Below, one piece after another: positions 22,250 to 33,903 of a DNA stretch of 64,000 nucleotides. This DNA is from Eucommia ulmoides. Lineage: Eukaryota; Streptophyta; Magnoliopsida; Garryales; Eucommiaceae. The notes beneath the pieces were generated by a model, which ran no database searches, was not told where the DNA came from, and saw nothing but the letters and a program-made list of their open reading frames with translations. The stretch spans positions 1,700,160-1,764,159 of the forward strand of contig JAENRU010000489.1 of assembly GCA_016647705.1 (NCBI GenBank), in the 5' to 3' direction. Both the position numbers and the translations under genes were made by a program. How positions within the stretch are numbered: position 1 is the first letter of the stretch; each line of letters begins with the position of its first letter.

Positions 22250-23000
22250 TTGTTTAATATTAAAAATAAAATAAAATAATAACATATTGAAAAAAAAAAA
22301 TACGAAAAACACAAACAATACTGTAGCAATAAAAATAATAAAAAATCAAACTATAATAATAATAATGGTGATAGCAACTACAAATAGATAATTAAAAAAA
22401 AAAAAAAAGCAAATTGAGACACTTAAGCAAACAGTAGCGGAAAAAAGAAAAAAGAAACTGTGAAAAAAAAAAAAAACTGTAGCTTAGCTTATTTTTTTCA
22501 TTATTATTATTATTATTTTTTTTTTGTGTTTTCCACTGATTTTCGAAAAAAAAAGAAGCAGTAACTTTAAAAAAAAAATAAAAAACAGTGAAAAGAAAAA
22601 AAAAATTAGCTTGGCTTATTTTCATTATTTTTTTTTTTGTTTTATTTTTCCATTAATTTTCAATTTTTTTTTTATTTTTTTTTTAAATGTAACAGTTTAA
22701 AAAAAAAAATCATAGTTACAATAATAATTCTTTTAATAAACAAATCAACCAAAAAAAAAAAACAAATTAATAAAAAAACAAAAACTGTAAAAAAAAACAA
22801 AAAAAAAAAACTGTTGCTTGCCTTTTTTTTTTTTAGTGTTGAATAACTCTTTTTTGTTTTTCCATTAAAAAAAAGAAAAAAGAGTAACAGTAACAAAAAA
22901 AAAAAATCAATAGTTATAATAATAATTCTTTTAATAACAATAAACCAATAAAAAAAATATAGCAAATAAATTAAAAATAAAATAAAATTCATTGAGACTA
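22250..23000 (+). repeat. Leader of imperfect low-complexity repeats
   Basis: Long poly-A and poly-T runs alternate with repeated blocks (aaactgtagc, ttattttcattattt, tttttccattaattttc, aacagtaac, ataataattcttttaataa). The blocks recur every 100-200 bases, so this is an amplified leader. Both strands show spurious ORFs made of Phe, Lys and Asn. Confidence 0.7.
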
Positions 23001-23006
23001 GGGTAA

Positions 23007-24134
23007 ATGGATTATGGCCCTGAGAGATTAGCCACGTCAATTGCAGCAGTTAAATATTCTAATCTCTCAAGATCGCAATCCAATTTATACTCATGTACGG
23101 TATACTAAAATTCCAACAATTTCACCAATCAATATTCTTACAATGATCAAAATTCCACATATCCCTATCATAATGTTTATTCCGATCCATATTATCCGCC
23201 ATCCGAATATAATCCATACTTGAATAATTATGGATGGGATCAACAATATTATAGTGAGCCCTCGGAGTCGTACTTTTCCGATCAATCTTATTACCAACTC
23301 CAATGCCAACTACCATTTTCCCAAAAAGTTAGGAATTTCGAACTCATTAAAATACAACAAGTCCTAAAAGACTTGAAAAAGCAACACAACAACTTAGTAG
23401 AGACCCGCCAAACCTTAGCAAAAACTCGTCAATTCTTAGCAGAAAAAGGCCAAATCTCAGAAATTCAAGACCAAATCTTAGGAAGACGAGATCAAGGCCT
23501 AGAAGAGGAAACTAAACAGGTAGAAATCCAAATCAGGCGGATCCTTGAAATGTTAAATGAGGAAAATGCAAAGAGTAGTTTGGAGGTTGACAATTGGGTA
23601 GGTGTTGAGGAGAAGCCGGGCGAAATCGGTGGAGAATCCCAACGATATGATCTTGAAATTGAGCCATATTTGGCTCAACCATCACCATTTAGTGAGGCAG
23701 AGAAGAAAGTGGGATATGATAGTGAAAGTGATTGGACTAGCTTAGAATATGAAAATACGTACATTAAAAAGGTAGAAAATCGTAAGGAAAATAAGATTGA
23801 ACCATCGATGACACATTTAGATAATCTCCATATGATTAAAACATCCATCATACCCATGCCACCACATCTCAAAATTAAGGAATATCTTTTTGATGCAGTG
23901 GACCAGCCGTCAACTCTAACCAAAGATAATTCATTTCATATTCAATGGGTTGACGTAACTCAACTTCTGTTTAGGGGCTTAACAAAAAGAGCACCAAGTA
24001 AGTTCCATAGAAAAGAAATGGGATTTGATCCGAGAAAGAAGTTGAGAAATTTAAGTGTCGCTCGCAACTCTTCCTTGACCGACTGGAGAGTAACTCAACA
24101 GAAAGTGAGGAGAGGGTTACTCCACTATGGATAG
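23007..24134 (+). pseudogene. Element-specific coiled-coil ORF (gag-position), 375 codons with one stop
   Basis: From ATG 23007 (MDYGPERLATSI) the frame runs to TAG 24132-24134, interrupted only by TAA at 23106-23108. No ATG lies between that stop and the coiled coil, so the upstream ATG is the likely original start. The N-terminus is Tyr/Asn/Pro-rich (YYPPSEYNPYL, SESYFSDQSYYQ). Next is a long Gln/Leu/Glu heptad-like stretch (about residues 110-190; QQVLKDLKKQHNNLVETRQT). Then come an acidic linker and a basic C-terminus (GFDPRKKLRNLSVARN). There is no zinc knuckle or enzyme motif. Its position and its self-association-prone stretch suggest a gag-like or RNA-packaging role, by inference. The conserved agcgctgagtgggaggcaac follows at 24181. 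Confidence 0.75.
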
Positions 24135-25242
24135 GGGGTTAGAAGACGACACTTAACGTCCAGCTGAAGACAATAAATTTAGCGCTGAGTGGGAGGCAAC
24201 CACTTGTTATTTGAAATTTCTTATTTTAGTTTTTACTTTTATATTTGACTTGATAAGTTTCCTTGAGTGTTGTGTCATTGGAACATAGGATTGATTTTTA
24301 AAAATATTTTATTTTTCGATCCTTACATGCATGCTAACTTTCTTTTATTCTAAATTTAGTACATGAGATGGTTTGCTAAATTTTGGCATGAGAATAAACT
24401 TAAACCTAAAATTTAAAAAAATTTAAAAAAAATAATATGTGTGTTAATAATAATAATTATGTCTTAATAATGAATTTTCGTTGAGTAACCGGACCTCTTG
24501 CCTTAGTAAGTTTTGAGTGTTCGCGTCAAAACGAGGAAGCGATTTGTTAAGACAATAAGTGATTCGTTAACTTCGAAACCTAAGATGTTCAAGTTATTAA
24601 GTCTAAAGGGTGTCTCAACACCTAATGCCCGAGCCAACTGGATTGGGAGCATTGGCCCAACACTCGCTACACGGACACCTTAGAAAGCCCAGTGGGGTTA
24701 GCATTGCACAAGTCACTTAGTTAAAAAAAATAAAAAAAAATGTTTGTTTCATATATATATAAAAAAAAATACATGCAAAATAAATAAATAAATAAAAAAT
24801 AGACAAATCCGTTTTTATTGCAGAAAAAGAAGAAGAAGAAGTTGTTTAATTGTTTTAAACTAGTTGACCAACTACTTATATTAAATTCATTATAAATGAG
24901 AGTTACATGTATGTTGTGGGTGCAAAAATGAATATTTCTAAAAATCACTTGCTATGAGATTAATGATTATTTCAGTAACTCTTGTATGATCTCGACTGAA
25001 TATGTTAGTATTGGACATGATTGGTAAATCTTTTGTGAGGTATAAAATTCACAATAAGGAATTTGAGATGTTTGTGGATCTGTAAACCCTCATGAGACTA
25101 TACTCGTCTACTAGGAGTGACCTAGGGGTTTAAAGACTTCTTACATGCGCTAAATGCAATCGTGTTCCTTACGGAAGTGGCGTTTCATTTAATTAGGTAT
25201 TTAGTTTTGCTTGAGGACTAGCAAAATTTAGGCTTGGGGCTG
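24135..25242 (+). other. 3' untranslated interior of the Athila-like element
   Basis: It holds agcgctgagtgggaggcaac at 24181-24200, a motif typical of the spacer after the gag-position ORF in many plant gypsy elements. The rest is AT-rich, with no ORF of note. Confidence 0.6.
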
Positions 25243-26541
25243 TGATCGCGCCACATTTTACGGGATCTAATATCACTAATCTATGTTTTGTTATTATCTT
25301 GAATAAATTAAAGTAGTATAATTAATGTATTTTACTTATTTTTGTAGATTTTTGAAATTGGAGCAAAAGCACTATAAGTTGGAGCAAAACGGAGCTAAAA
25401 AGAAAAATAAAGAGAAACAAAGGCGGTCCGCGAATCAACCCGAACCTGCAATCCACAATGTGACTAGATCCATGGATCAATCTTACACAAGAAAATTAAA
25501 GAAATGGAAATTAAGGTCCAAACGTTACTCTAGGGGGGGGGGGGGGGGGGGGGGGGGGGACTTCTTTGGGATATTCATTTTTGGTTCCCAAGTTGATAGT
25601 TTCCTTTTGAGAAATAATGCCATCCAATGGGGTTTAAGGTAAAAAAAAAAGAAAAGGAAATGACAGTAGGAGGAATTGACATTTTCTCTTCCTTTTGATT
25701 TTTTTTTTCTTTTCTTTTTTTAAGAAGGGGCTTCGGCAGTAGTAGGAAAGATAGTTTTCTTTTTGCATTTTTTTCTTTTGTTTCTTTTTATATACATACT
25801 GTGGGAAATTTGGGAGCAAAAAGGAAATGAAGAACAAGACCATGGACAACTAATCTCCCTTCAAACGGATTAGGATTCGGGTAAGTATTTTGGGTTTTAT
25901 GTAATATTGTACTTTTTAATTTGATTTCGGATTATGTGTAACAATTGTATGATGAGGAATATTTTGTTTGAAATAGTTTAATTGTGGTTGGATTTATTTT
26001 CGAAGTGTTCTTGTAGAGATTTTGAATTTAGATTCAATAACTTCTAGAACGTTAGATCTAATACCTGTGGTCTAGATCTAACGATCATACAATCATATTA
26101 TTGGAATTTAATTATTAGTTTGAATGGTTTATGCCTAGATTGTAATTCACTCTAGATCAGAGTAACGTATGAATTACATACCGAAGATAAATCATGCCGA
26201 AGAATAATAAATCAAATCTTTCTGAGTAGTTCCGGCTTGTAGTTAGGAATACTCGTTTACACAAATCTGAATTGAAAAGAAAATACAAACCCCACATGAG
26301 TCCAAAATACGAAATCCGCAATTCCTAACCTGGTTATCTATTTTCATTTGTTTTAGATTAGTATTTTATTTTTCTTATTTTAAAACCCAAAACTCAAAAC
26401 AAAATTTGTTTTCGTTAAAGAAAGAAAAATAATTGAATTTACTAGTTGCAAGATCGATCTCTGTGGTTCGACACCATACTTGAACACCGTACTACATTAG
26501 TATCGCGGTACCATTTTAAGGGTATTATTTTTGAGCGATCA
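25243..26541 (+). repeat. 3' LTR of the Athila-like element
   Basis: 1299 bases, TGATCGCGC...GAGCGATCA. It is highly similar to the 5' LTR but has 27 G in a row at 25533-25559, where the 5' LTR has about 40 bases of ordinary sequence. Confidence 0.92.
25533..25559 (+). repeat. Poly-G run of 27 bases
   Basis: A pure G homopolymer between cgttactcta and acttctttgg. The partner LTR reads ggggg, then about 30 unrelated bases, then ggg, at the same place. It could form a G-quadruplex, or be a sequencing or assembly error. Confidence 0.9.
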
Positions 26542-28113
26542 CTTAGACTCAAGAATTAAAACCTCACAATCACTCCAAGTATCCTTTTCCCAGGTAAGGA
26601 TGGAACCTTTACAAATTACTTACAAATTAATTCAATCAAGGAAGAATTACTACCTCAATCTCTTTACAGGAAGAGGCTGAAACTAGTTACCCCTGATAAG
26701 ATATTCCCAATAGTATTTAATTCGCACACAATTCACCAATTACAAGAAATTGATAAGTTCTTCCCACTTGGAGCTTCTACCACCTCAAATCAATTTAAAC
26801 TCTATTAATATCCCGATAATTACTAGTGATAGAATTAAGTGAGGAAATAAAAAATCTGATTATGACAAATATGAATAACACACAAATAAATATGTAATTA
26901 GATTTTCACAAAAAATCGTTTTAAAATATTTTTAATGCGATTTAAAGTTCAGAAAATGATTTTATCTAGATCTTATCAACCAAGAAAATATAGAAATATA
27001 GATATGCAATAAAGATTAATAGCTTGAAAAGATCTCACTAGAATAACACCGATGAATTAAAGATTAAAAATGCTAAACAGCTCAAATCGGTGACGTTTAC
27101 ACAATCCGCGCTTTAACTCAAGAACTCCTTCGCAATTGATCTCACAATTTGATCTCTCAAAATAATATCAGAATGATGACTTTTATAAAAGTTTATGATC
27201 TTAATAGTTCTTGATATCGTCTTAATATTATATGAAATCCGCAAGTCTATATATAGCGATTTGAAACATACCCTCCAACGGCTAGTTTTCAAATGATAAG
27301 TATCTAAAAAGCATCTATAGACCCCATATATCATTATATTTCATTTTAGATATATTCGACTTAATAATAACTTTCAAAATATTCAATTTAAACCCTTAAA
27401 AGAAATTTCAAACTCAAATCAATAAGATATGAAATATTAAAAGGACCAATTTGAAAAACACTTTAATTTTATTACCAAATCTATATGGATATTCAAATAG
27501 AAATATCATATCTTAAATATATCCATATCCCTAAGATCTCTTAATTAGATAACCAAATAACGGCTAGTTTTTGAATAAATCTTGAAATTCCACAAAACCT
27601 GAAATAGACTCATCAGTCGATTGGCCTTTGCCCAATGGTCGATTGCTTAATTCAGGATACTAGCCAAGCCAAAATTTCTCGCCCATCTGTTGACCACTAC
27701 TTATCCATCTATCAATCGAACGATTCAAAGACATTCACAAGTTGACTTATCTGTCGACTGAAAGATCCAGAAAGTTGATCTTTTAGCCACAAGTCGACTT
27801 ACTTATCGACCAATCGATTCAGGGACTTTGTGTAATTTGCACAAGTCAACTTGTCTGTCGATTGAACCATGCAGAACTCCTTCCTTAATTTTATTTTAAA
27901 TCATTTTCTTCGATGTTTTCGTCTCTTTAACTGATTTCTTTTATCGGTTAACTCCATTAAATCCTTAAATTCAATTTTAATCAATTGTCCTTCTTAAATC
28001 AATTGTTTTTTCTTCAATTACACATAGGAGCAAATAAGTTAACTAATTAAAATTCTATCAAACACATAATCATAAAATTATTTTCGTATCTTGTGTGATC
28101 CTAATCGGGATAT

Positions 28114-29607
28114 TGATCGCGTAACATTTTACGCGATCTAATATTGTTAATCTACGTTTTGTTATTCTTTAAAATAAAATAAATTAGTATAATTGATTTA
28201 TTTTATTTATTTTCATAGGTTTTTGAAATTGGAGCAAAAATAATATAATTCGGAGCAAAATGCCCAAGAAAATAATCAAGTGGATAGAAGTCGCGGTTGG
28301 CGGCACAAGAATGAAGATCATTGTCTACTTTGTTTGGTCATAACTAATTACACAATTAGATTTTTGAGATGAAACAAGTTTCATATGAAACTAGACTCTC
28401 TAAGCTTTCCAACGACAAGTCATATGGAAAAATCGGAGTTCATATGAAAAATATACAGATATCCGAAATTGACCATCTTTGTCTGCCAAAAGTGGTGCGC
28501 GGCTGTGACCAAAACATCCGCTGGGCCAAGGCCCAACGATTTTTCTATCCCCTTTGCTGTTACTTGGGCCCAACATAGGGCCAACAAATTAATGGGCATT
28601 GAAGCCCATTGGATGATTTTTCTTAAAAGAAGATCTGGGATAAAAGAAAAAAGAAATAGATTGAAAGGGTGAAAGTGTATTTTTTCTTCTTCTTTGCTTT
28701 TAGGGTTGAGTATATGTTTTTATTCTTATATATACTTGTTGTTTTTTCTTTTTCTTTTTGGGAGTCGGCGGCAGTAGGTTAGGTATCTAATTTTTATTTT
28801 TATTTTTTTACTTTTATATTTTTTTCTATTTCTTTCTTCTGCGGCTGGATTTGTGTTTGAATCTTGAATTCTTGTTGAATATCTTGGAGGCAATGAAGAA
28901 CACATCTATGCGTAGCTAATCTCCCTCTAACCGGGTTATGATTGTGGTATGTATTTTAGTTTATGCAATATTGTATTTTTGGATTAATTTTTGTTTATGT
29001 GTAAACAATTATATGACGGTGAATTATGTGCCTAAAATATAGTTTAAATCGTGATTGAATTTAATCTTGAGATGTTCTTGTAGAAATTTTGATTTTAAAC
29101 TCAATTATTACTAGAATGTTAGATTTCGTACCTGTGGTCTGGATCTAACGATCATATAATCATATTCTTAGGATTTAATTATTGATTTAGATGGTTTATA
29201 CCTAGATTGTAATTCACCCTAAATTAGCATAACGTAGGAATTACATACCAAAGATAAATCATGCCGAAGAATAATAAATCAAATCTTTTTAAGTAGTTCC
29301 CGCTTATAGTTAGGAACACTCGTTTATACAAATCTAAATTAAAAAGAAAATACGAGAAAAATATAATTCCAAAATACAAAATTCACAATTCCTAACCCGA
29401 TTCCCTATATTTATTGTCTAGATTAATATTTTATTTTCCTTATATTTAAAACCCAAAACTCAAAACAAAATTTGTTTTCGTTAAAGAAAGAAAAATAATT
29501 GAATTTAATAGTTACAAGATCGATCTCTGTGGTTTGACACCCTACTTGAACACTGTACTACATCAGTATCGGGGTACCATTTTAAGGGTATTATTTTTGA
29601 GCGATCA
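28114..29607 (+). mobile_element. Athila-like solo LTR (1494 bp), variant family
   Basis: It starts TGATCGCGTAACATTTTACG and ends TTTTTGAGCGATCA. It resembles the LTRs at 20875 and 25243 across most of its length but with many differences and its own block at 28290-28680, so it is a related subfamily. Flanks are gatat (28109-28113) and aatat (29608-29612), 4 of 5 matching. It sits inside the solo LTR 20371-32615. Confidence 0.87.
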
Positions 29608-30398
29608 AATATTAAGAGTAAAAATAGATTAGAGTTGTTTTCACCTACATTCTTCGGAATCTTTGATCTCTTAGTATCCGTCTCTACATTCTTCACAACT
29701 TCTTCATGATGTTATCGTCTCTACATTGTCTCTGCATCCTTTACAATTTTTTCACGATACTGTTTGGAACTCTTTAAATTGAAACACTCAATCAAACTGT
29801 TAGTGTCACACCCCACCTCGGGCACCTGTCACTCGAGGCCAAGCGTGACGTCAACTTGACGTTATTGAACCAATTCACGAATATCCACACACACATATAT
29901 ACATACACTCTCGCGCTACTGTAATTTCTTTCTCAAGAATATAGATATACCTGTTCCGAAGAATATCCGCAACCAAAAATACTTGAACCTTCCACGGTTC
30001 ACGTCTGACCGACTCACCTCCAACACGATATTACCTCCGGACTCTCCCTAGTGCCAGTAGTAGACCAACTCCTAGCCGCGGTACCTAAAATCAAATTTTT
30101 TATCAGTATACTGTCTTCATAATAAAAACGTTTTGTATGGACCAAGTATAAGAATTTAAATACCACAGTTCAAAACCAATAAATAATAAACACTATATTT
30201 TGAAATATAATATAATATAATCACGTACCCGGTTCCACTGCCACCAATGAAATGAAATAATATAATAATAATAATACCGTATATCATAGTTGGAACCACC
30301 CTACGACTTACCATAAGATTGTTTTAATCTCACGATCGGGAGTTGCAACAGTACCGTACCACCCGTAGGATTTGCTTTCCTAATGGATCACAACAACG

Positions 30399-30629
30399 CT
30401 CTACCGGACTTTACCTAGCAGATAATCAATGCTCTGCAGGACTATGCCTAGTAGATAAACAACGCTCTACTGGACTATGTTTAGCGGATAATCAACGCTC
30501 TACCGGACTATGCCTAGCAGATAATCAACGCTCTGTCGGACTCTGCCTAGCAGATAAATAACGCTCTGCAAGACTATGACTAGCAGATAAATAATGCTCT
30601 GCAGGACTTTACCTCGCAGATAATCCACA
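30399..30629. repeat. 33-bp tandem repeat, seven copies
   Basis: Units such as ctctaccggactatgcctag followed by cagataatcaacg repeat every 33 bases. They resemble a simpler, unrepeated block in the other chromovirus-type LTRs (around 15130-15240 and 62480-62600), so this is a local expansion. Confidence 0.88.
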
Positions 30630-30699
30630 TCCCTTTCGAGAAGAAAATACTATGGTATAGTCGGACCAACCATCAATTTCCACCTAAAAAATAAACGAC

Positions 30700-30855
30700 T
30701 CGGTACAATCATTTTTTACCTTTTTAGAAACCAACTAAATCCAACAAATCATTTTTTTTTACCCTTTTAGAAACTAACTAAATCCAACAAATCATTTTTT
30801 ACCTTTTTAGAAACCAATTAAATCCAACAAATCATTTCTCACCCTTTTTAAAACC
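30700..30855. repeat. ~45-bp tandem repeat, three to four copies
   Basis: aaatccaacaaatcattttt followed by acctttttagaaaccaact is repeated in tandem within the same solo LTR. Confidence 0.85.
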
Positions 30856-32974
30856 AACTTGATCCACAAATCACAAAATCATCTATTTCAAATAACCATA
30901 TTTTCCACAATTCATACGAAAATAAGATTTATAAATTTACATAGAAGACAATATACTCACCTTTTTCCCTGCATTGCAAAAACGTCACTGTCCGAAATCT
31001 ACTGGGATGCGGACGCTTGTGAACCTAACAACGATAGACCTAAATTAATATTTTACTTTAAAATAACCTAACGTGCAATGCATACCCTAAATCTCATATT
31101 TCTCATCCCCAAATTTCTATTATGAAGAATAATTATTTACCCTATTTCCGTTACGTTAATATTTACTGTGCAAAATTATTATAATTAATGGTTGCAAAAA
31201 TTATCGTTACGATTGCGAGAATGTAATATTAATAAATTAATTTGACGAAAATAATAATCGACGAATTCTAGCGAAAATAATAGTTAACGATTAAAATATT
31301 GGCTAACGAAATCGTTATCTGCTCCGAATGCCCGTCGGCCGCGAAATGGGCTTTTGGTTGTTTATTTGGGTTGTTTGTGTAATTTCATTTTTTTCTCCCT
31401 TTTTATTATTATTGTTATTCTTCTATCTTCCTTTTTCTTTCTTTCTCGGTTCTGTTTCAGTTCAGCCGACCTACTCCTCTTTCTCTTTCTCTATTGTCGC
31501 TGATCGCCAGTGTCTTCCCACCCTCAGCCGATCCTCACCGCCGGTTCTGCACAACAGTACCACCGATCAACAACCACCACCCGCACTTCCACAACCGAAC
31601 ACTCATACCCACATGATCACAGATCCCACACACCCACACTGTTGGACACACACAACCCCCAGACCCACACACCGAATACCCACACAAAACACACACCGTC
31701 ACTGCTAAACACCCACACCACCATACACCTTCACCGCTAGAGGAACACCCATGCGCCGAACAACAACAGAAAACACACACACATACTCACCAGCCACTGA
31801 ACGGAATAGACCACCCCGCAACGATCACACCGCCTGCCATTTTTGTTTCTACTCTACTTCAGCTAGCACGGAATCACACACCCACGCCGATGATCATCTG
31901 AACACTGGACACACACACACCCCCATGACGAACAGAGCACACACACAGCCATGCCGTCGACGAACCACCTTATCTCTCTCCTGAAATTGACGACGACACC
32001 CACACGATCACACACGCATAACAGCGATGACAATGGCCACCGAACGCTCACCATCGACGAACGACAACGCCACACCGACTGCCTCTATCTCATCATCGAT
32101 CACCTTCCTCATCGGAGACCCTCTCTCTCTCCTCTATTTTCTGTTTGGATTCTACCGCCACACACACACACTCATCCGATCATCTACACACCCACCCACG
32201 GATAAACAGCGACAAACCGAACCCACTTCCCCGTGTTCCAGTTTTTTTTTTTTTTGGGTTTTGAGAACTCTCCCAAAGCATCTGGATCGTATATACATTG
32301 AGAGAGAAGTTGTAATGGGATGCTCACATCATTTTCCTGTTACTTGTTGTTATCGCTTTGATTTTAATTACATAAATCTCCCCCTACTATTTCCAAGTTT
32401 GTATTTAAACCCAAATCAGAAATTTGTTTTGTTAAAATTGTGAATTAACCCTATTTAATTTTTAAATTAAATTAAAAATGACCCATTCGATCCCGTTATT
32501 TTCTAACTATTTCTAAAATGCAACTAAACTTATGTAAGTGATAAATTAGGGGCTTACAGTTAATTCCACAAAAAATATCAATATTTAATTCTTCATCAAA
32601 ATTTTAGGATCAACACAAGGTGTTTGTAGTCCAAGGAAAAAGTTGCACAAAGATCCGTTGGGATGTACCCAGTGAAATCCCTTCGACGGGAGAATAGGAG
32701 TTGAAATGTTAAGCAAACAAAACCTAATCATTACCTAGTATATTTATTGTCCAACAATTTTTAGGAGAGGTGTCAAATTACCTCGGAAAAATTAGAGCCA
32801 TTAGCTTGAATTATTAGCGTAATACAGCGCGTGGTGAATCGAGTGGCGTGTGACATGATAATACATTTAGACTTTACTTTTAGCTCGCCAAATAGAGTCC
32901 ACCATTCTACTAGAAGGAATAGGAGATAAGACCCTGTCCACAAGTGTGTAGAGACTCTTTTGGTGATATAGAAA

Positions 32975-33289
32975 ATGCATGCAGTCCTCACTGAATGTTG
33001 GCAAGACCAGGGTGATATGCTCGAAAGATCGAATGAGAGAGCCCAAGCTAAACGAATCTGGTCAGTAAATACTGGATGGTCAAATGTAATAAGTAACAAG
33101 TGCACTGATGCCACGTGGTGCTCGTTGAGTAGGTGGGTGTTGAGTTTTCAAGGATTCTACTATGCAAAGAAGGTCCTAGACATAGGTGATTTTTGGACTG
33201 TTTTATCTTGGGGACGACGAGGCTGTGATACTACTTGCACATACTTGGGCAGAGCCACGAAATATCTTAAAGAGAGCGACCGGGTCTAG
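32975..33289 (+). pseudogene. Unrecognised coding-like frame conserved in all three unit copies
   Basis: A 104-codon open frame includes CWQDQGDMLERSNERAQAK, IWSVNTGWSNVISNKCTDAT, GFYYAKKVLDIGDFWTVLSW and RRGCDTTCTYLGRATKYLKE. Copies 1 and 3 show the same frame with stops, and most differences between copies are conservative. That pattern suggests descent from a real exon. A donor-like attttggtaaat follows STQAIL in copies 1 and 3. I do not recognise the protein. Cys and Trp are frequent, so a small compact or metal-binding fold is possible, but this is speculation. The minus-strand frame covering the same bases is open too, so the coding strand is not certain. Confidence 0.4.
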
Positions 33290-33903
33290 GACTCAACCCA
33301 AGCAATTTTGATAAATTCGTTCATTTTTAATTTCTGCAGCAACAATAACAATTAATAACTTTAATGAATCGCAAGTAATCAAAATCAATGCAACTGAGCT
33401 GTAAAATTAAATCCCAAATTTTCAAATATTGGAGTTGTTTTGAACTCTGAAACAATTAAGGTACGAAAGTAATCACAATTTCAATTCTGTTTTTTCTAAT
33501 TTGAAAACAATAAGGCGGTGTGAAGCTGGTGGCAAAAGTGATGAAATCCGGTGGTGAAAGTGAGGAAATACGAATATAATTTTGGAGGATTCATAAGTAT
33601 GAAATTGATGGAGGAAGCGTAATGTGAACTCGTTTATGGCAGTGAAGGTGGCGATGATCGTTGAAAAGAGAAAGTGAAAAGAGAGGAAGGGTTCGAAGGC
33701 AGTGACTATTCTGTGAAAGAGAGATATAGGGGAGAGAGAGAGATTATTGGTCAGATACAATGAGAGACCACCAGATGAAGGTGCTCTGGTAGATAGAGTT
33801 CACTGTGGACGGCGGGGAGAGAGCTCGAGGTTGAAAGAAGAGGAGGTGGCTGATCGTTTAAAGGAAACGGAGCGAGCTAGAGAGAATCAATGTGAAAATG
33901 AAA

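Larger units (their letters stand above)
20875..26541 (+). mobile_element. Non-autonomous Athila-like LTR retrotransposon (5.7 kb), pol-less
   Basis: Two long LTRs (20875-22179 and 25243-26541) start TGAT(T/C)GCGC and end GCGATCA. The exact target duplication cttag is at 20870-20874 and 26542-26546. After the 5' LTR comes ttgacgccgttgctggg, the Athila-type primer-binding region. The 3.06-kb interior has one long ORF and no protease, RT, RNase H or integrase, so it must borrow enzymes from another element. A purine-rich patch, aggcttggggc, precedes the 3' LTR. LARD-like elements of this layout are known in plants; membership in a named family was not tested. Confidence 0.9.
29804..32558 (-). 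mobile_element. Chromovirus-type solo LTR (2755 bp), minus orientation
   Basis: On the minus strand it runs TGTAAGCCCCTAATTT...GGTGGGGTGTGACA. Flanks are gttag (29799-29803) and gttaa (32559-32563). The ends and the ccggccctagg-type block near the 3' end place it with the LTRs at 45384 and 60408. It carries two minisatellites (30399-30629 and 30700-30855). A GC-richer, Pro/His-coding-looking segment at 31320-32260 gives several overlapping spurious ORFs on both strands. Confidence 0.88.
20371..32615 (-). mobile_element. Solo LTR of the 10262-12420 family, interrupted by three later elements
   Basis: Read on the minus strand it starts TGTTGATCCTAAAATT (at 32615) and ends GGCCAACA (at 20371). 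The target duplication is caagg on both sides. Own sequence is at 20371-20874, 26542-28113, 29608-29803 and 32559-32615. Each piece aligns in order with the plus copy at 10262-12420. The interruptions are an Athila-like element (20875-26541), an Athila-like solo LTR (28114-29607) and a chromovirus-type solo LTR (29804-32558). This proves the order of insertion. Confidence 0.9.
20157..33903. repeat. Tandem ~1.4-kb unit, copy 2, split by a 12-kb nested insertion
   Basis: The left part is 20157-20370 and the right part 32616-33903. Joined, they match copy 1 from ttttcaacaataataaaaaa through cagtcaagg and tgtttgtagtccaag onwards. The break is exactly at the solo LTR 20371-32615, with caagg repeated on both sides (20366-20370 and 32616-32620). 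Copy 2 keeps the longest version of the shared plus-strand frame. Confidence 0.88.

Noticed and set aside
22392..23040. Phe/Lys/Asn-rich ORFs on both strands
   Set aside because: Made by poly-A and poly-T runs in the Athila-like leader.
28369..28672. Two overlapping plus-strand ORFs
   Set aside because: Inside the Athila-like solo LTR with no homology recognised.
30399..30629. Regular 33-bp repeat as a possible CRISPR array
   Set aside because: Units are contiguous with no unique spacers, in plant nuclear DNA inside an LTR; an ordinary minisatellite.
31328..32443. Several overlapping His/Pro/Thr-rich ORFs
   Set aside because: Lie inside a solo LTR, occur on both strands and in all frames, and reflect cacacaccc repeats.
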